From Macrotis lagotis (taxonomy: Eukaryota > Chordata > Mammalia > Peramelemorphia > Peramelidae), in assembly GCF_037893015.1 (NCBI RefSeq), contig NC_133666.1, positions 1,517,467 to 1,581,466 on the forward strand: a DNA stretch of 64,000 nt, in the 5' to 3' direction. This document shows, in pieces, positions 47,421 through 59,938 of this stretch. The notes beneath the pieces are model-generated. The model worked only from the letters and a program-made list of their open reading frames with translations. It searched no databases and was not told the DNA's origin. The translations under genes and the position numbers were made by a program. The stretch's first letter is position 1. Each line of letters begins with the position of its first letter.

Positions 47421-48905
47421 AGTCTATCTACAGATGGGGAGGAGGCATAAGGATGAGTGATGTACTTACAGAATCAAGGGGAAAGTTACAGAGATTAAAA
47501 GGGGGCAGTCCCCTGTGATAGCCTGTACAATTAAATGCCAGAGAGATTAAAATATAACATTAACTTCTGGTCCAGTTTTCTTTCCTCTGGAGACTTCTGA
47601 GGTCCTTCTGATTCTTTAGAGCCTATTCCCAAAAAAGTCCTCTCCAGTGCAGATGAGACCTTCTTTTCTGATAAAAAAGACCTTGTTAACATGCCATTTT
47701 AATTGGATCACTATTCATCTTTTCATCACTAGATATTAAAATTCTGGAGCTTTAGATCAAGACAATTTACATTTTGACTTGTATATCATGCTGATATACA
47801 TAGAAAATTTAGTTACAAATCGAACTAGCTTTGCTTTATATCCTTTTAATCATCCATTTGGAGGATGCCACTTCACTCTAACACAATAAGCTCCCATAAT
47901 TGTTTCACTACACAATCCAGATCCCTTCCCTAAACAAGTGGTGAAAAACAAGGTTTTCACAAACTTTCTTTTTTTCACAAACAAAAAGACCTCATGGAAT
48001 TGGTGGCAGTGTATTGTCAACATTAGTTTAACATTAAAACAAATTAGCTCACAGATGAGAATAAGCCCTCTACATAAATAAATGCCTTTTACAAAACTTT
48101 TTCTCTCATGACAGTATTTCTCTTATCCAAAAGAAATCGGCAAATATTCCTAAGAACATAATTATTATTTTTTCAATATCATATATAGATACCCAAGTTT
48201 CGTCACATGCAATAAATCGCCATTTCCACAAAACTTCTGAATATCACTTCCCTTGAACTCAAAGCGGGTCTGTTGATTTTAGACAGGGAAATCTTAGTCT
48301 TAGTTTTTTTTCTTACTAAATTACTCTTCAATGTAGCATTTTTCCTTTTATACACCTCATAGTCATATGACCTAAAAAGTACCTCTTTGCTTTCTCCTTA
48401 CAGAATAATAAACTGATTTACCTTACTTTGTGTAGTATATGAATTTCCCCAATCCCCAATCTCAAATATTACACATCCATGATAGAGTAAACTATAATAC
48501 CATTTGTCTCTGCATATTTGCAGATACCTTCCCTTATCTAAGTTTCTGCCCATCCCCCCACTAAGCTCCTAGATGAATAAATTACGTTTTCTCTAAGACT
48601 TGCAGCTGAATCTCTGCTATTTCACTTCCCTCCTGATCTAAAAACTATCCTTAACTCCCCTTAAATCTATTCCTCCCTTCTTCACCAGAACAGTTTAAAA
48701 ATTCCTTCTAGTTCTCAAACTGGTTGCTAGCCTTCATTATCATTATTCTTATTAACTGATCACAGATTGACTAAAACAAACTTCTTTCTACTGTATCCTA
48801 TACTGCTTTCTGGTGTTCATTGTTTCCTAGACAATTCATTGTTAGTGAATTAATTTCACCTTAATTCAGTACGAGTTTGGATTCCATAATCCCAGCAAGA
48901 TTATG
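47421..48905 (+). repeat. Unassigned repeated sequence, copy B
   Basis: 47421-47600 matches 54380-54545 (TACAGAATCAA.GGGAAAG, CAGTCCCCT.TGAT). 47575-47915 matches copy A and copy C (CCATTTGGAGGATGC). 48090-48905 matches copy D (CACATGCAATA, TTGGATTCCATAAT). No coding frame. Confidence 0.65.
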
Positions 48906-48909
48906 GTTT

Positions 48910-49808
48910 AACTTTTTCTTTTTTAAATTTGTTTAAAGATTTTATTTATTTTGAGTTTTACAATTTTCACCCTAATCTTGCTTCCTTCCCCCTACCCCCC
49001 ACAGAAAGCAATTTGTCACTCTTTACATTGTTTCCATGGCACACATTGATCTAAATTGAGTGTGATGAGAGAAATCATACTTAAGGAAGAAACATAAAGT
49101 ATAAGAGATAACAAGATCAGACCATAAAATATCAGGTTTTTTCCCCCCCAAACTGATCCTTTGTCTTTGTTCAAACTCCACAGTTCTTTCCCTGGATCCG
49201 GATGGTATTCTCCATTGCAGAGAGCTTCAAATTGTCCCTGATTGTTGCCCTGATGGAATGAGCCAGTCCATCAAGGTTGATCATCACCCCCATATAGCTG
49301 TTAGGTTGTACAGTGTTTTTCTGGTTCTGCTCCTCTCGCTGAGCATCAGTTCATGCAAATCCCTCCAGGCTTCCCTGTATTCTCATCCCTCCTGGTTTCT
49401 AATAGAACAATAGTGTTCCATGACATACATAGACCACAGTTTGCTAAGCCATTCCCCAATTGAAGGACATTGACTTGATTTCCAATTCTTTGCCACCACA
49501 AACAAACAGGGCTGCTATGAATATTTTTGTACTAGTGATGTTTTTACCCTTTTTCCTCATCTCTTCAGGGTATAAACCCAGTAGTGGTATTGCTGGATCA
49601 AAGGGTATGAAAATTTTTGTTGCCCTTTGGGTGTAGTTCCAAATAGCTCTCCAGAAAGGTTGGATGAGTTCACAGCTCCACCAACAATGTATTAGTGTCC
49701 CAGATGTCTCACAACCCTTCCATCAATGATCATTATCCTTTCTGGTCATATTGGCCAGTCTGAGAGGTGTGAGGTGGTGCCTCAGAGAATCTTTAATTTG
49801 CATTTCTC
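48910..49808 (-). mobile_element. L1 3' end, 5'-truncated
   Basis: The same 3' UTR and ORF2 C-terminus as the other L1 ends, from the poly(T) side at 48910 to a break in TTTGCATTTCTC. Confidence 0.9.
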
Positions 49809-50200
49809 CCTGAGACTCTTTAAAGCTATAGTGAAGGGAAAACTAAATCTTAGTTTTAAAATTCATGAGCAGCAAGTACCTTATACTTATTAAAACCTGA
49901 AACATAACTTTCCCCCATTCATCCAATCTTCTATGCTTCATGTTACCCAGTTGTACCTAAATAACTTTTTGGGACACTTGTTGGTGTCTCTAATTTTCTG
50001 CTTTCAAAGTCCCATAAGGGAAGGATGAAACTGTCTCATCATCCTGCTCTTAGAAGAGCAGCTAACAGCTCTAAAAATCTAACTATGATAATATCTACTC
50101 TCAGTTCTCAGGCCCTAATTGGTCAAATCTGCCTCAGCACACTTTAGTCATATGCCCTAGGAAAAACAACTTGCATTTCTAGCCATAGTTCTCTAGTATG
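49809..50200. other. AT-rich unassigned DNA
   Basis: No feature recognised. Confidence 0.35.
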
Positions 50201-50204
50201 TGTC

Positions 50205-50395
50205 TAACATGAAGGTGTCAAGGATGCTTTCAACACTGTGGAATGCTGCCCAAATCAAATTAAAATATAATTTGGGTCTATTTAACAATATATAATAATA
50301 TATGTGTTTTTCTAAGTCAATATAATTCCCCCCCCCCCCCGGAATCCTTCTATAGGGTCCTTGTTTCTATTTGTTTGATACCCCTACTCCAGTGC
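50205..50395. repeat. Old marsupial interspersed repeat fragment
   Basis: GAATGCTGCCCAAATCAAAT, TAAAATATAATTTGGG and TTTGATACCCCTACTCC recall a widespread marsupial repeat whose name I cannot place. It contains a C-run at 50327-50340. Confidence 0.35.
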
Positions 50396-50443
50396 TCTTG
50401 CCGGTTGGACTGTTGCATCCACACTCAGAACTTGTATCTCTAT

Positions 50444-50446
50444 TGG

Positions 50447-50486
<40 letters not shown>

Positions 50487-50500
50487 CAGACAGAGAAAAT
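50444..50500 (+). repeat. (GA)n / (ACAG)n microsatellite
   Basis: GAGA run followed by CAGACAGACAGACA. Confidence 0.95.
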
Positions 50501-50663
50501 GAAAATACAAAAGCCCCCAAACATTGTCATGTTTTCCAGAGTTCTTCTAACCCCCTCAAGCTATAGTGAGCTTGAACATTGCCTTTTACAATGGATGGCC
50601 TCATCTTTCTTCTTACCCTTCTTCTTCTTCCTCCTTCCTAAAACAGTAAGCAACTTGATATAG

Positions 50664-50690
50664 GATATATATATATATATATATATATGC
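50664..50690 (+). repeat. (TA)n microsatellite
   Basis: About a dozen TA units at the edge of an old L1. Confidence 0.95.
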
Positions 50691-52985
50691 AATCATATAA
50701 AACAGATTTCCATATTAGACATGTGAAAGAAGAAACAAAGGAGATTAAAAAAAGCTATGAAAAAACCCAAAGTGAAAATAGTATGCTTTGATCTGCATTC
50801 AGACTCCATATTTCTTTCTCTGGGTATGGATAGCATTTTCAACATGAGTCTTTTGGGATTTTCTTGGATTATTGAGAAGAACTAAGTCTATCATAGTTGA
50901 TCATCATACAATATTATTGTAACTGTGTATAATTTTCTCCTGGTTTTGCTCCCTTCACTCAGAATCACTTCATGTAAGTCTTTCCAGATTGTTCTGAAAT
51001 CTGCCTGCTCCTCATTTGTTATAGAACAATAATTTTCTTTTTTATTTTTTCAGTTGATATTTTATTTTTCCAATTACATGTTATGAAAGTTTTCAACATT
51101 CATCCACATGCGTATGCATATTTTTCAGTTACATAATTTCTTTCCCTCCTCCCTTCCCATCCCTCTTCCCTCAGTGGCGAACAGTCCAGTGAATATCATA
51201 CATATGCATTTGTGTTTAACATGTTTACAATTACTCATTTTTGGTATGAGGAATTAGGATTAAGGGAAAAGAAAGAAAATCATGAGATAGGAAAGAAATA
51301 CAGAAGAGAAATTTTTCAAAAGTGAATGTAGTGTTCATTCAGATTCTGTGGGGTTTTTCCTCTGGAGATCACATTGTCCATAGCTGGTCTCATAAAGTTA
51401 TCCTAGCTCTCTGAACTGCTGAGAGGAGCCGCTTCTATCAAGGTTGATCAACTCACAATGTTGTTGTTCATATGTACAGTGTTCTCTTGGTTCTACTCCC
51501 TTCACTCTGCCTCAGTCCCTGTAATTTGTTCAATGCTTCTCTAGAGTCTGAATATTCATAACTTCTTACAATACAAAAGTACTCTATGACATTCATAAAG
51601 TACAACTTGTTCAACCTTTCCCCAATAGATGGGCAGCCCCTCAATTTCCAATTCTTCACCACTACAAAAAGAGCTGCTATGAATATTTTGGAACATGTGA
51701 GATTTTTCCCATTTTTATGATTATAGAACAATAATTTTCAATCACATTCATATATCACACTTTGTTCAGCCATTCCCCAGTTAGTGGGCATCCCTTAAAT
51801 TTCCAATTCCAGTTGTTCCACAAAATGAGCTGCTATAAAATATTTTTTTACATAGAGGTCCTTTTCCCTTTTTTATGATTTCTGTGGGATAGAGACCTAG
51901 TAGTGGTTTTTCTGTATCAAAGGGCATACAGAGTTGATTATTCTTTGGGCAGAGTTCCAAATTGCTTTCCAAAGTAGATGGATCAGTTTACCTTTCCATC
52001 AATGGTGCATTAGTGTCCCAATTTTCCCATATCTTCTCTAACATTTATCATTTTATTTTTCTGTCATATTAGCTAATCATAGTTGCTTTAATTTGCATTT
52101 CTCTAATCATATGACTGGGGACAGCTTTTATTTCTTTATTTGAAAACTGCCTATTCATATCATTTGACCAATTGGGGAATGTCTTACTCTTAGAAATTTT
52201 AGTCAGTTCTTTATATAGTTGAGAAAAAAGACCTTCATACTCGCTATAAAAACTTTCCCCGTTTTCCACTTTCCTTCTAATTTTGGTTGCATTGGATTTT
52301 TTGGAGGGTGCAAAACCTTTTTAATTTTATATAATCAGAGTTATCCATTTTATATCTCATAATGCTCTCTATCTCATGTTTGGTCATAGATTCTTCCCTT
52401 CTCCATAGACCTGACAACTAAACTATTCATTGCTGTTCTAATTTGCTTATGGTATCACCCTTTATGCACCCAATTTGACCTTATCCTGTGTGAGATACTG
52501 GCCTATACCTTGTTTTCCAGTTGTTCCAATAGTTTTTGTCAAATAATGAATTCTTATCCCAGAAGCTACGATATTTGGGTTTCTCAAACATTAGATTAAT
52601 ATGGTCATTAAGAATGTCCTAAGTATCTAGTCTGTTCCATGCATTCAACCACTCAATTTCTTAGCTAGTGCCAGATGATTTTGGTGGGTTATAATACAGC
52701 TTTAGACCTAGTATGGCCAGGCCACCTTCCTTTGCACTTTTTTCCATTCCCTTGATATTCTTGACCTTTTGTTCTTCCAGAGAGTTATTATTTTTCTAGC
52801 TCTATAAAATAATTTTTGGTAGTTGATTAGTACGGTACTGAAAAATTTAATTTACTTAGATAGACTTGTCTTTTTTATTATATTGACTCAGCCTACCCAT
52901 GAGCGATGGATATTTTCCCAATTGTTTAGATCTGACTTTATTTGCATGAAAAATATTTTGTAATTGTGTTCTTATAATTCCTGGG
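50691..52985 (-). mobile_element. Old L1 (3' UTR and ORF2), interrupted by a second L1
   Basis: Runs from 3' UTR (50691-51037) to ORF2 (51740-52985) on the minus strand with the same order of landmarks as the younger L1. Many stops. A 683-bp L1 3' end sits at 51038-51720. Confidence 0.75.
51038..51720 (-). mobile_element. L1 3' end nested in an older L1
   Basis: Flanked by TTATAGAACAATAATTTTC (51019-51037 and 51721-51739), a perfect 19-bp target duplication whose sequence belongs to the outer L1. 3' UTR plus the end of ORF2 from a different subfamily. Confidence 0.9.
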
Positions 52986-53003
52986 TATGTCTTAGCAGGT
53001 AGT

Positions 53004-53092
53004 TAGGAGTTCAAATCCGGCCTCAGACACTTAATAATAATTACCTAGCTGTGTGACCTTGGGCAAGTCACTTTTTTTAACTTTGTTGCCTT
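53004..53092 (+). repeat. SINE, 5'-truncated
   Basis: Starts at GGAGTTCAAATCCGGCC; core and tail are present with TTTTTTAA in the tail region. Confidence 0.8.
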
Positions 53093-53104
53093 AAATTTAA
53101 AAAT

Positions 53105-53814
53105 TGAAAACTTTGGAACTACACCCAAAGGGCAACAAAAATGTGCATCCCCTTTGACCCAGCAATAACACTGCTGGGTCTATACCCTGAAGAGATGAGG
53201 AAAAAGGGTAAAAACATCACATGTACAAAAATATTCATAGCAGCCCTGTTTGTGGTGGCAAAGAATTGGAAATCAAGTCAATGTTCTTCCATTGGGGAAT
53301 GGCTTAGCAAACTGTGGTCTATGTATGTCATGGAACACTATTGTTCTATTAGAAACCAGGAGGGAGGGGAATTCAGGGAAGCCTGGAGGGATTTGCATGA
53401 ACTGATGCTGGGCGAGATGATCAGAACCAGAACAACATCGTACACCCTAACAGCAACTTGGGGGTGAGGATCAACCTTAATGGACTTGCTCATTCCATCA
53501 TTGCAACACTCGGGGACAATTTGGGACTGTCTATGATGGAGAATACCATCTGTATATAGAGAAAGAATTGTGGAGTTTGAACAAAGACTATGATCTTTAA
53601 TTTAAAAAAACCCCGTTATCTTATTATGTAATTTTGCTATCTCTTAAACTTTATTTTTCTTCCTTAAGGATCTGATTTCTCTCTCATCACATTCAACTTA
53701 GATCAATGTATACCATGGAAACAATGGAAAGACTAAGAGACTGCCTTCTGCACGGGGTGGGGGGAGGGAAGCGAGATTAGGGGAAAAATTGTGAAATTCA
53801 AAATAAATAAATAA
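53105..53814 (+). mobile_element. L1 3' end, 5'-truncated
   Basis: The frame at 53141-53467 reads the ORF2 C-terminus without a stop (MCIPFDPAITLLGLYPEEM, IFIAALFVVAKNWK), then 3' UTR. AAATTTAAAAAT at both ends (53093-53104, 53815-53826) may be the target duplication. Confidence 0.9.
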
Positions 53815-53826
53815 AAATTTAAAAAT

Positions 53827-54773
53827 ATAGGGTTAAAATAAAATAACAGAAAAATATAGATTAGACATGAAGTTTGATTTTTCTGGGACTTTCCATCTAA
53901 TCCCTAAAGTGGAGGCCATTGTAAAGAGAAAAGATCACATTTTCAACTGGAAAAGAATTGATTGTTATACAGAGAGAGAGAGAATTAGAGGAAATCATTA
54001 ATCTCTTCTGTGACCTAACTATGAAAGCTGCCCAATATCTCTGCCCAAAACTGCTCTTCAAAGATTATCATCCTTATACAATACTATCAGATCTCTTCCT
54101 GGCAGGACAATCTCCCAGCATCTTGAGCATTGTCCTCCTGAGTTTGCAATTAACACAAGGAGAGATACCTTGATTTCTTATCATAGTAAATTAAAAATTA
54201 AGACGCCAATCTTTTATCCGGATATATAGTTATGAGAAATTATTAAACTGTCACCTTACCCCCATTTTGATCACAGCTGTTGTCATATCAGTTATAGATC
54301 AACTAAAGAGGTGTAGCAAAAATAGGAGGGGCATATTGGAGGGAGAGATAGTATCTCTTAGAACTAGGGTCTCTTTGAGGTCTGTCTATAAGGGGGGCAA
54401 GGATGGAGGATGCATTTATAGAATCAAAGGGAAAGCTACAGAGGTCAAAAGGAGGCAATAGTCCCCTTTGATTAAACAAATCAACACAAAAGGGAAAAAG
54501 TAAACAATAATGAACTTCTGATCCATTTCTTCTTCTGGAACCCCTTTGTCTTGCCCACTTGCCATGTTGCTACACACAGAAAATTCAGTGACAAATAGAA
54601 ATGATCCCAGTTTTGTTTTTGATATTATCTTATTCCTTTTAATCTTCATATGCCCATTTGGAGGATGCTATCCCACTTAGAATAAACTTCTACAAAAATG
54701 AGGATTCCACTGCAAAAGTGACTTGTAAATTCACCTAAAGATACAGTATTGCTCTCTTGGCAACCTCATCAAT
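53827..54773 (+). repeat. Unassigned repeated sequence, copy C
   Basis: 53827-54230 matches copy A, 54380-54545 matches copy B, and 54565-54740 matches A and B. Order and orientation are kept in all copies. No coding frame. Confidence 0.65.
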
Positions 54774-54787
54774 TCCCATTAGTTTTT

Positions 54788-54950
54788 TTTTGTTGTTTTC
54801 TTAGGGTTTTTTTTGCAAGGCAAATGGGGTTAAGTGGCCTGCCCAAAGCCACACAGCTAGGTAATTATTAAGTGTCTGAGACTGGATTTGAACCCAGGTA
54901 CTCCTGACTCCAGGGCTGGTGCTTTATTCACTGTGACATCTAGCCGCTCC
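54788..54950 (-). repeat. MIR-like marsupial SINE
   Basis: Flanked by TCCCATTAGTTTTT (54774-54787 and 54951-54964). Confidence 0.93.
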
Positions 54951-55099
54951 TCCCATTAGTTTTTAACTGTCATCTGCTGCCAAAGTGAAGACTCTAAATC
55001 TTATATTTCTGATAAAAATAGTTTTTTCAGCCTCTAAGCTTTAAAATCTGAATGTTAGCCTTTAGATCTGGTGATTAGCACTCTGTCTCCAGTCTGCTC

Positions 55100-55530
55100 T
55101 GGTCTACCCAGGTTAAAATTTTTGTAGCAGCTTTCTCTGATTAGGATTTTTGTTTGCTTATTTTCTAGCCAATTTTGTGCCTCCTCCAAAGCTGATGGCT
55201 TGCTCACTGTGCTAGGGTGGCCTGGCCCAGTAGAGGCCTCACAGCCGGCCTGCTGAGCCAGGACAGTTCCTGATCTGTGTTGTGGCTAAGAGCCTCTTGA
55301 TGGCTTGCCTGATTGCCTACACTGGACTGGGCTCCCTATAACTCAAGTGAGATCAACCTTTCCTGAAGTCGTTCTAAGTTATCTTGAGCTGGGGAATTGT
55401 TTCACTCCATCATTTTGTGGGTTCTGTGACTCCAGAATTCGTTTAGAGGTTTGATTCAGCAATGTTTTGAGGGAAGCGAGAGAGCTCGGGCAACTTCTTG
55501 CCTTTTCTCTGAGACATTTTTCCAATACAA
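55100..55530 (-). mobile_element. L1 5' UTR fragment
   Basis: The reverse complement reads like an L1 5' UTR (AGTCACAGAACCCACAAAAT, GGAGCCCAGTCCAGTGT, CTGTGAGGCCTCTACTG). It lies head to head with the next element. Confidence 0.5.
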
Positions 55531-56455
55531 GTCAATCTAGGGAGACAGAAACAAAGATCTTCAACAAATGGGGAAGAGATCTATCCAGGAACATGCTGTG
55601 ATGTACATTTCAGCACCTGGGAACTAAAAGAGGACCTAGATGGAGCCCAAGAGTAAGAAGAGATCCCAGATCATCCCAGGTACTGGAACTTCCTGCAGAA
55701 AGAGGAACTAGGTGCCTCCTGACAGCTTTGACAGTTATTACCTTGTTTCAGGTTAGAGATCCATTGCTGACTGAAAAAGCAGCTTGCACCCAGGAAAAGT
55801 GTTCAGGATAGGAAGCTGTTGAAGACCTTAGGCTGTGTCATAATCAAGAAGCAGCTGGGTGACTCAGTCTCCAGGAACAGAGCAGGATTTCAGTTCCCAC
55901 TTCAAACCCAAACTAACGGCTGAAGTGGAATAATCTGATCAGGAATCATAGAGTTCAGCCATTCTGAATCTGCAGAGCTTCCCAGCAGACTGATAATCAC
56001 TGTAATGAACAGCAGTTTGCTAGGATTTCCAACCAGGGATAGGCCCACAGGAATGTTGCTCGGACCCAAACCTGGGTCAGGAGCTTGTTGAACTCAGACC
56101 AAGAGGACAGTGATCCAACTTTGCTCAAGATCACTTTGGGAGCACTAAGCTATCCTCTAAGACCCTGGAATAATACAATACTCATTTTCCCAAGAAAGAA
56201 GTCATAGTGCCTAAAGCACAATGGCTAAGCCCAGATATTTTCCAAGAAGTATGCAGAGCTCAGTCTGAACACAAAGTCCACAGTCAAGAGATGGGTCAGA
56301 AGAACAAGCAAATATTAAAATATGTAAAGAGGAAATCTAAAATATAAATCCAAAAGGAGGGCTTGAAAACTCCTCCTGGCAAAGTCTTAAAGCAAACAAA
56401 AAAAAAGACAGAATTCCTGGAAGAATGAGAGTTTTTAAATGATTTTTTTAAAAGG

Positions 56456-56572
56456 GGCAGCTAGGTGGCACAGTGAATAGAGCACTGACTGTGGAGTCAG
56501 GAAAACATGAGTTCAAATATGGTCTTAGCTACTACCTAAATGGGCAAGTCACTTAACCCCCAGATGCCTCAA
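56456..56572 (+). repeat. MIR-like marsupial SINE
   Basis: GGGGCAGCTAGGTGGCACAGTG ... GCAAGTCACTTAACCCC; the core is shortened. Confidence 0.85.
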
Positions 56573-56969
56573 AAAAATGAAAGATTTTTAAAACTAAATG
56601 AAAGTGCTAGATGTAAAAATGGGGAAAGAAATGGGAAGTATGGAATAAAGCTTTTGAAAGAGAAATTAATAAGTTGGAACAAGAGGTACACAACTTTACT
56701 GAGAATTATAACTGACAAAACAAATGCTAAAGACTATAAAACAAAAAGAAATGCTAACATTAACTCAAAAGATTGGAAAAAATAGAAGAAAATGTATAAC
56801 CTGAATGACTTAGAAACCAGATCTCGAGAGAAAAGGAGAGAAAAACAAATGATCATTGGACTGCCTAAAATTTATTACCAAAAAAATAAGCATAAGACAG
56901 CACATTTCAAGAAATCATAAAAGAAAACTGCTCAGATATCTTAGAATCAGAAGGCAAAGTAGAAATAGG

Positions 56970-57810
56970 ATGAACCTGAGTGGGATATTCTCTCTTAAGA
57001 GCTAATATTCCTAGTGAAGTCCTCTCAGGGTTAAAAATCATTAAAACAAAGACGGACTATTCCTCTTAGACTATTCTTAGAAGACAGAGAGAGAGAGAGA
57101 GAGAGACCTTGCATTCCAAGTCAGGCACCCTCCCGACACTGGGGAAAACAATGGACTATTTCCAGAGAGACCTTGCAGTTTTAGTTAGTCACCCATTTGA
57201 TGATAAAACTATCTTTCCTGGGAGAACAGTAGATTGTTCCCATGAGAAAAACGTTTGCATTCCAATGAAGCTCATAAGACTACCCTTGTTCGATGATAAG
57301 TAGACTGTTACTTCTATAAGACAGTTACAATCCTGAAGGCCATTCTCACCCATCTGGATGGTGAGATCATATTTTATGAAAACCTTTCATTCTTTGTTGC
57401 TGGGGTAGATTTTCCCAAGTAGAATGTAACTCTAGGGGTGGCTAGGTAGAGTAATGGATAAAGCACCGGCTTTGGAGTCAGGAGTACCTGGGTTCAAATC
57501 AGGTCTCAGACACTTAATAATTACCTAGCTGTGTGGCCTTGGGCAAGCCACTTAACCCCGTTTGCCTTGCAAAAACCTAAAAAAAAGAATGTAACTCTGA
57601 AGACTTAAGTAATGAATGGACAGAGAGGGACGATAGGGAGGAGGAGAGGATCGCGTTAGGCCAATTCGGGGCAGCTCCTTGATCTTCACTACCTTTGGGA
57701 GACTTGGAGTGTGCCCTTTTCTCAAGAAAAGCCAAAATAAACTTTTTTTTTTTTTTTTGTTCATAGGAGTCTCTATATTTTTTAAGTGGATTTCTATCCC
57801 ACACAAACCC
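56970..57810 (+). repeat. LTR-like element (solo), fossil, inside the ORF1 remnant
   Basis: Begins (A)TGAACCTGAG; near its end CCAAAATAAACTTTT is followed by a T-run and GGATTTCTATCCCACACA, the arrangement of an LTR poly(A) signal and U5. It separates two halves of one ORF1 remnant; ATAGG occurs just before (56965-56969) and just after (57811-57815). A SINE inserted later. No internal retroviral region. Confidence 0.5.
57434..57585 (+). repeat. MIR-like marsupial SINE inside the LTR-like element
   Basis: Flanked by AGAATGTAACTCT (57421-57433 and 57586-57598); little diverged. Confidence 0.95.
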
Positions 57811-58227
57811 ATAGGTTACCCCCTGAAAACCCCCCAAAATGAAAACTCCCAAGAATCTTATAATCAAAACCCAGAGCTTCCAGGTCAAGGAAAAAATACT
57901 GTAAGCAGCTAAAAAGAGACAGCAAATACAAAGAAGCCACAATCAGTCAATCTAAAAGAATGTAGAATTGGGAACATAATATTTCTGGAGACAAAGGATC
58001 TGGGCTTACAATAAAAAATAATGTATCCAGCAAAACTGAGCATAACCCACAGGGGGGAAATGGATTTTTAATGAAACAGAGCTTCCAAGTATTACTGATC
58101 AAAAGACCACAGCTGAGTAGAAAATGAATACTACAAATATTAGAGTTAAGAGAAGCATAAAAAGGTGAAGAAGAAGAATCAATGTTATGGGATTAAAACT
58201 AAGACTAACCATTTATATTCTACTAGG

Positions 58228-58556
58228 AGAAAGCAATGTGATGCAGTAGGTAGAGCACTGGCCTTGTAGTCAGAAGAATGGGAGTTCTACTCTGACCTCA
58301 GACACTTGTCACTTGCTAGCTGTGTGACCCTGGGCAAGTCACTTCACCCTGATTGCCTCACATCCAGGACCATCTCCAGTCCTCCTGATTCCTATTTGGC
58401 CACTGGACTTTGGTGGCTCTGGAGGAGAAAGTGAGGCTGAGGACTTAACATAGCTCCCCTCACTCAAATCCAATTCATGTGTTTGTCACGGCATTATCTC
58501 CCTGATGTCATGGTCGTCTTCGAGAACAAAGGACAAAGATCATCATCATCATCAAG
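58228..58556 (+). repeat. Longer marsupial SINE with RTE-like tail (Mar1 type)
   Basis: MIR-like head and core, then GGCCACTGGACTTTGGTGGC, GATGTCATGGTCGTCTTCGA and GGACAAAGATCATCATCATC. The tail resembles an RTE LINE 3' end, which would supply the mobilising enzyme. Confidence 0.8.
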
Positions 58557-58790
58557 CCCCTCAAAATTCTATAATCATTAGAGGTCATAGAGGGATTCTA
58601 ATTATAAAGAAGACTAGGAATGGTTCTGTTGCATTTTGATGATCATAAAAGAAGACTAAAAAAAAGGATAAGATGAATATATTTAAGGGGGAAGAAGGGA
58701 GAAAATGAATGGGGAAAAATGATCTCACATAAATGGAGTGTACAAGAAATCTAATCAAACAAGGAATGGGAGAAGTGTGCAGAAGTGACT

Positions 58791-59235
58791 TCAATACCAG
58801 TTCATAATAGGATGTGAGCCTAGAACATTTTTGTGGTCCAGGATATTGGTGGACCTGGGAAGCATGAGTTAAAACCCTCATTCTTACAACACTAGGTGGA
58901 ATTGTAGTGAGCAAGAAAGTTCTGATGCAAACCTGGGGAAGCTGAGGTTAACTTTTCTTCCATTTGGATTGATCTGGGACCTAGCTAGGGCCCCTTTAGA
59001 AAACTAGAGCATAAAAGGAGATTTAATAGAGCAGATTCCAGATAAGATGACGAATTATCAGCCTTCACTAAACTTCAAGTTTCCAGGTTGAAATCTTTTT
59101 TTCTTAAAACAATGCAAAACCACAAAAAGGGTTCTTAACAATTTATCTTAATGGATTTTACATGTCTGGTTTACAAGTTTATTTACTTTTACTCAAATAT
59201 ACTCACATCAATCTCAGAAAGAAAATGAGATTCTT
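58791..59235. other. Unassigned DNA
   Basis: No feature recognised. Confidence 0.35.
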
Positions 59236-59397
59236 GGGGCAGCTAGGTGGCGCAGTGGATAGAGCACTGGCCCTGGAGTCAGGAGTACCTGGGTTCAAAT
59301 CTGACCTCAGACACTTAATAATTACCTAGCTGTGTGGCCTCGGGCAAGCCACTTAACCCCATTTGTCTTACAAAAAAAAAAAAACCTAAAAAAAAAA
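59236..59397 (+). repeat. MIR-like marsupial SINE
   Basis: Full copy; GAAAATGAGATTCTT (59221-59235) and GGAAACGAGATTCTT (59398-59412) flank it. Confidence 0.95.
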
Positions 59398-59777
59398 GGA
59401 AACGAGATTCTTCAGGAATTTAAACTTGTACATAGGGTCATTTTAAAACCTTAATGTAACTCTTACTTGGAATGGCAAAAAATGCCTTTAATATTAACAT
59501 AATGCCAAATTGATTCAGTCTCATATGGCAAACTTCCACTTGAAAATAGATCTATTGTTATGAGGGCTATCTGCAATACCATCACTTGATTGCAATGAAT
59601 TAAGTTACAGATCGAAAAGTTTAGTAGGCCCTACTATGTAAATATTGTTACAAAACTCTCTTCTGACAGTGTTTGTCTTTCTTAAGAGAAACAAATATTC
59701 CTGGTGTTACAAGGACAATCACCCCAAACCTTAAACCATACATCTGTTGTGAACCTGTAAAATGACAGAGGTATCTT

Positions 59778-59938
59778 TTTTTTAAGGATTTTGCAAGGCA
59801 AATGGGGTTAAGTGGCTTGCCCGAGGCCACACAGCTAGGTAATTATTAAGTGTCTGAGGCCAGATTTGAACCCAGGTACTCCTGATTCCAGGGCCGGTGC
59901 TCTATCTACTGTGCCACCTAGCCGCCCCCAGAGGTATC
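59778..59938 (-). repeat. MIR-like marsupial SINE inside copy D
   Basis: Flanked by CAGAGGTATCTTT (59765-59777 and 59939-59951). Confidence 0.95.

Larger units (their letters stand above)
55531..58790 (+). mobile_element. L1/HAL1-like 5' UTR and ORF1, interrupted by an LTR-like element and SINEs
   Basis: 5' UTR at about 55531-56400, ORF1 remnant at about 56580-56968 (a stretch reads SREKRREKQMIIGLP, the ORF1 RRM signature), its continuation at 57811-58225, then post-ORF1 sequence to about 58790. No ORF2. Many stops. Confidence 0.6.

Noticed and set aside
50444-50500. Regular repeat units considered as a CRISPR-like array
   Set aside because: A simple GA/ACAG microsatellite without spacers, in a mammalian genome.
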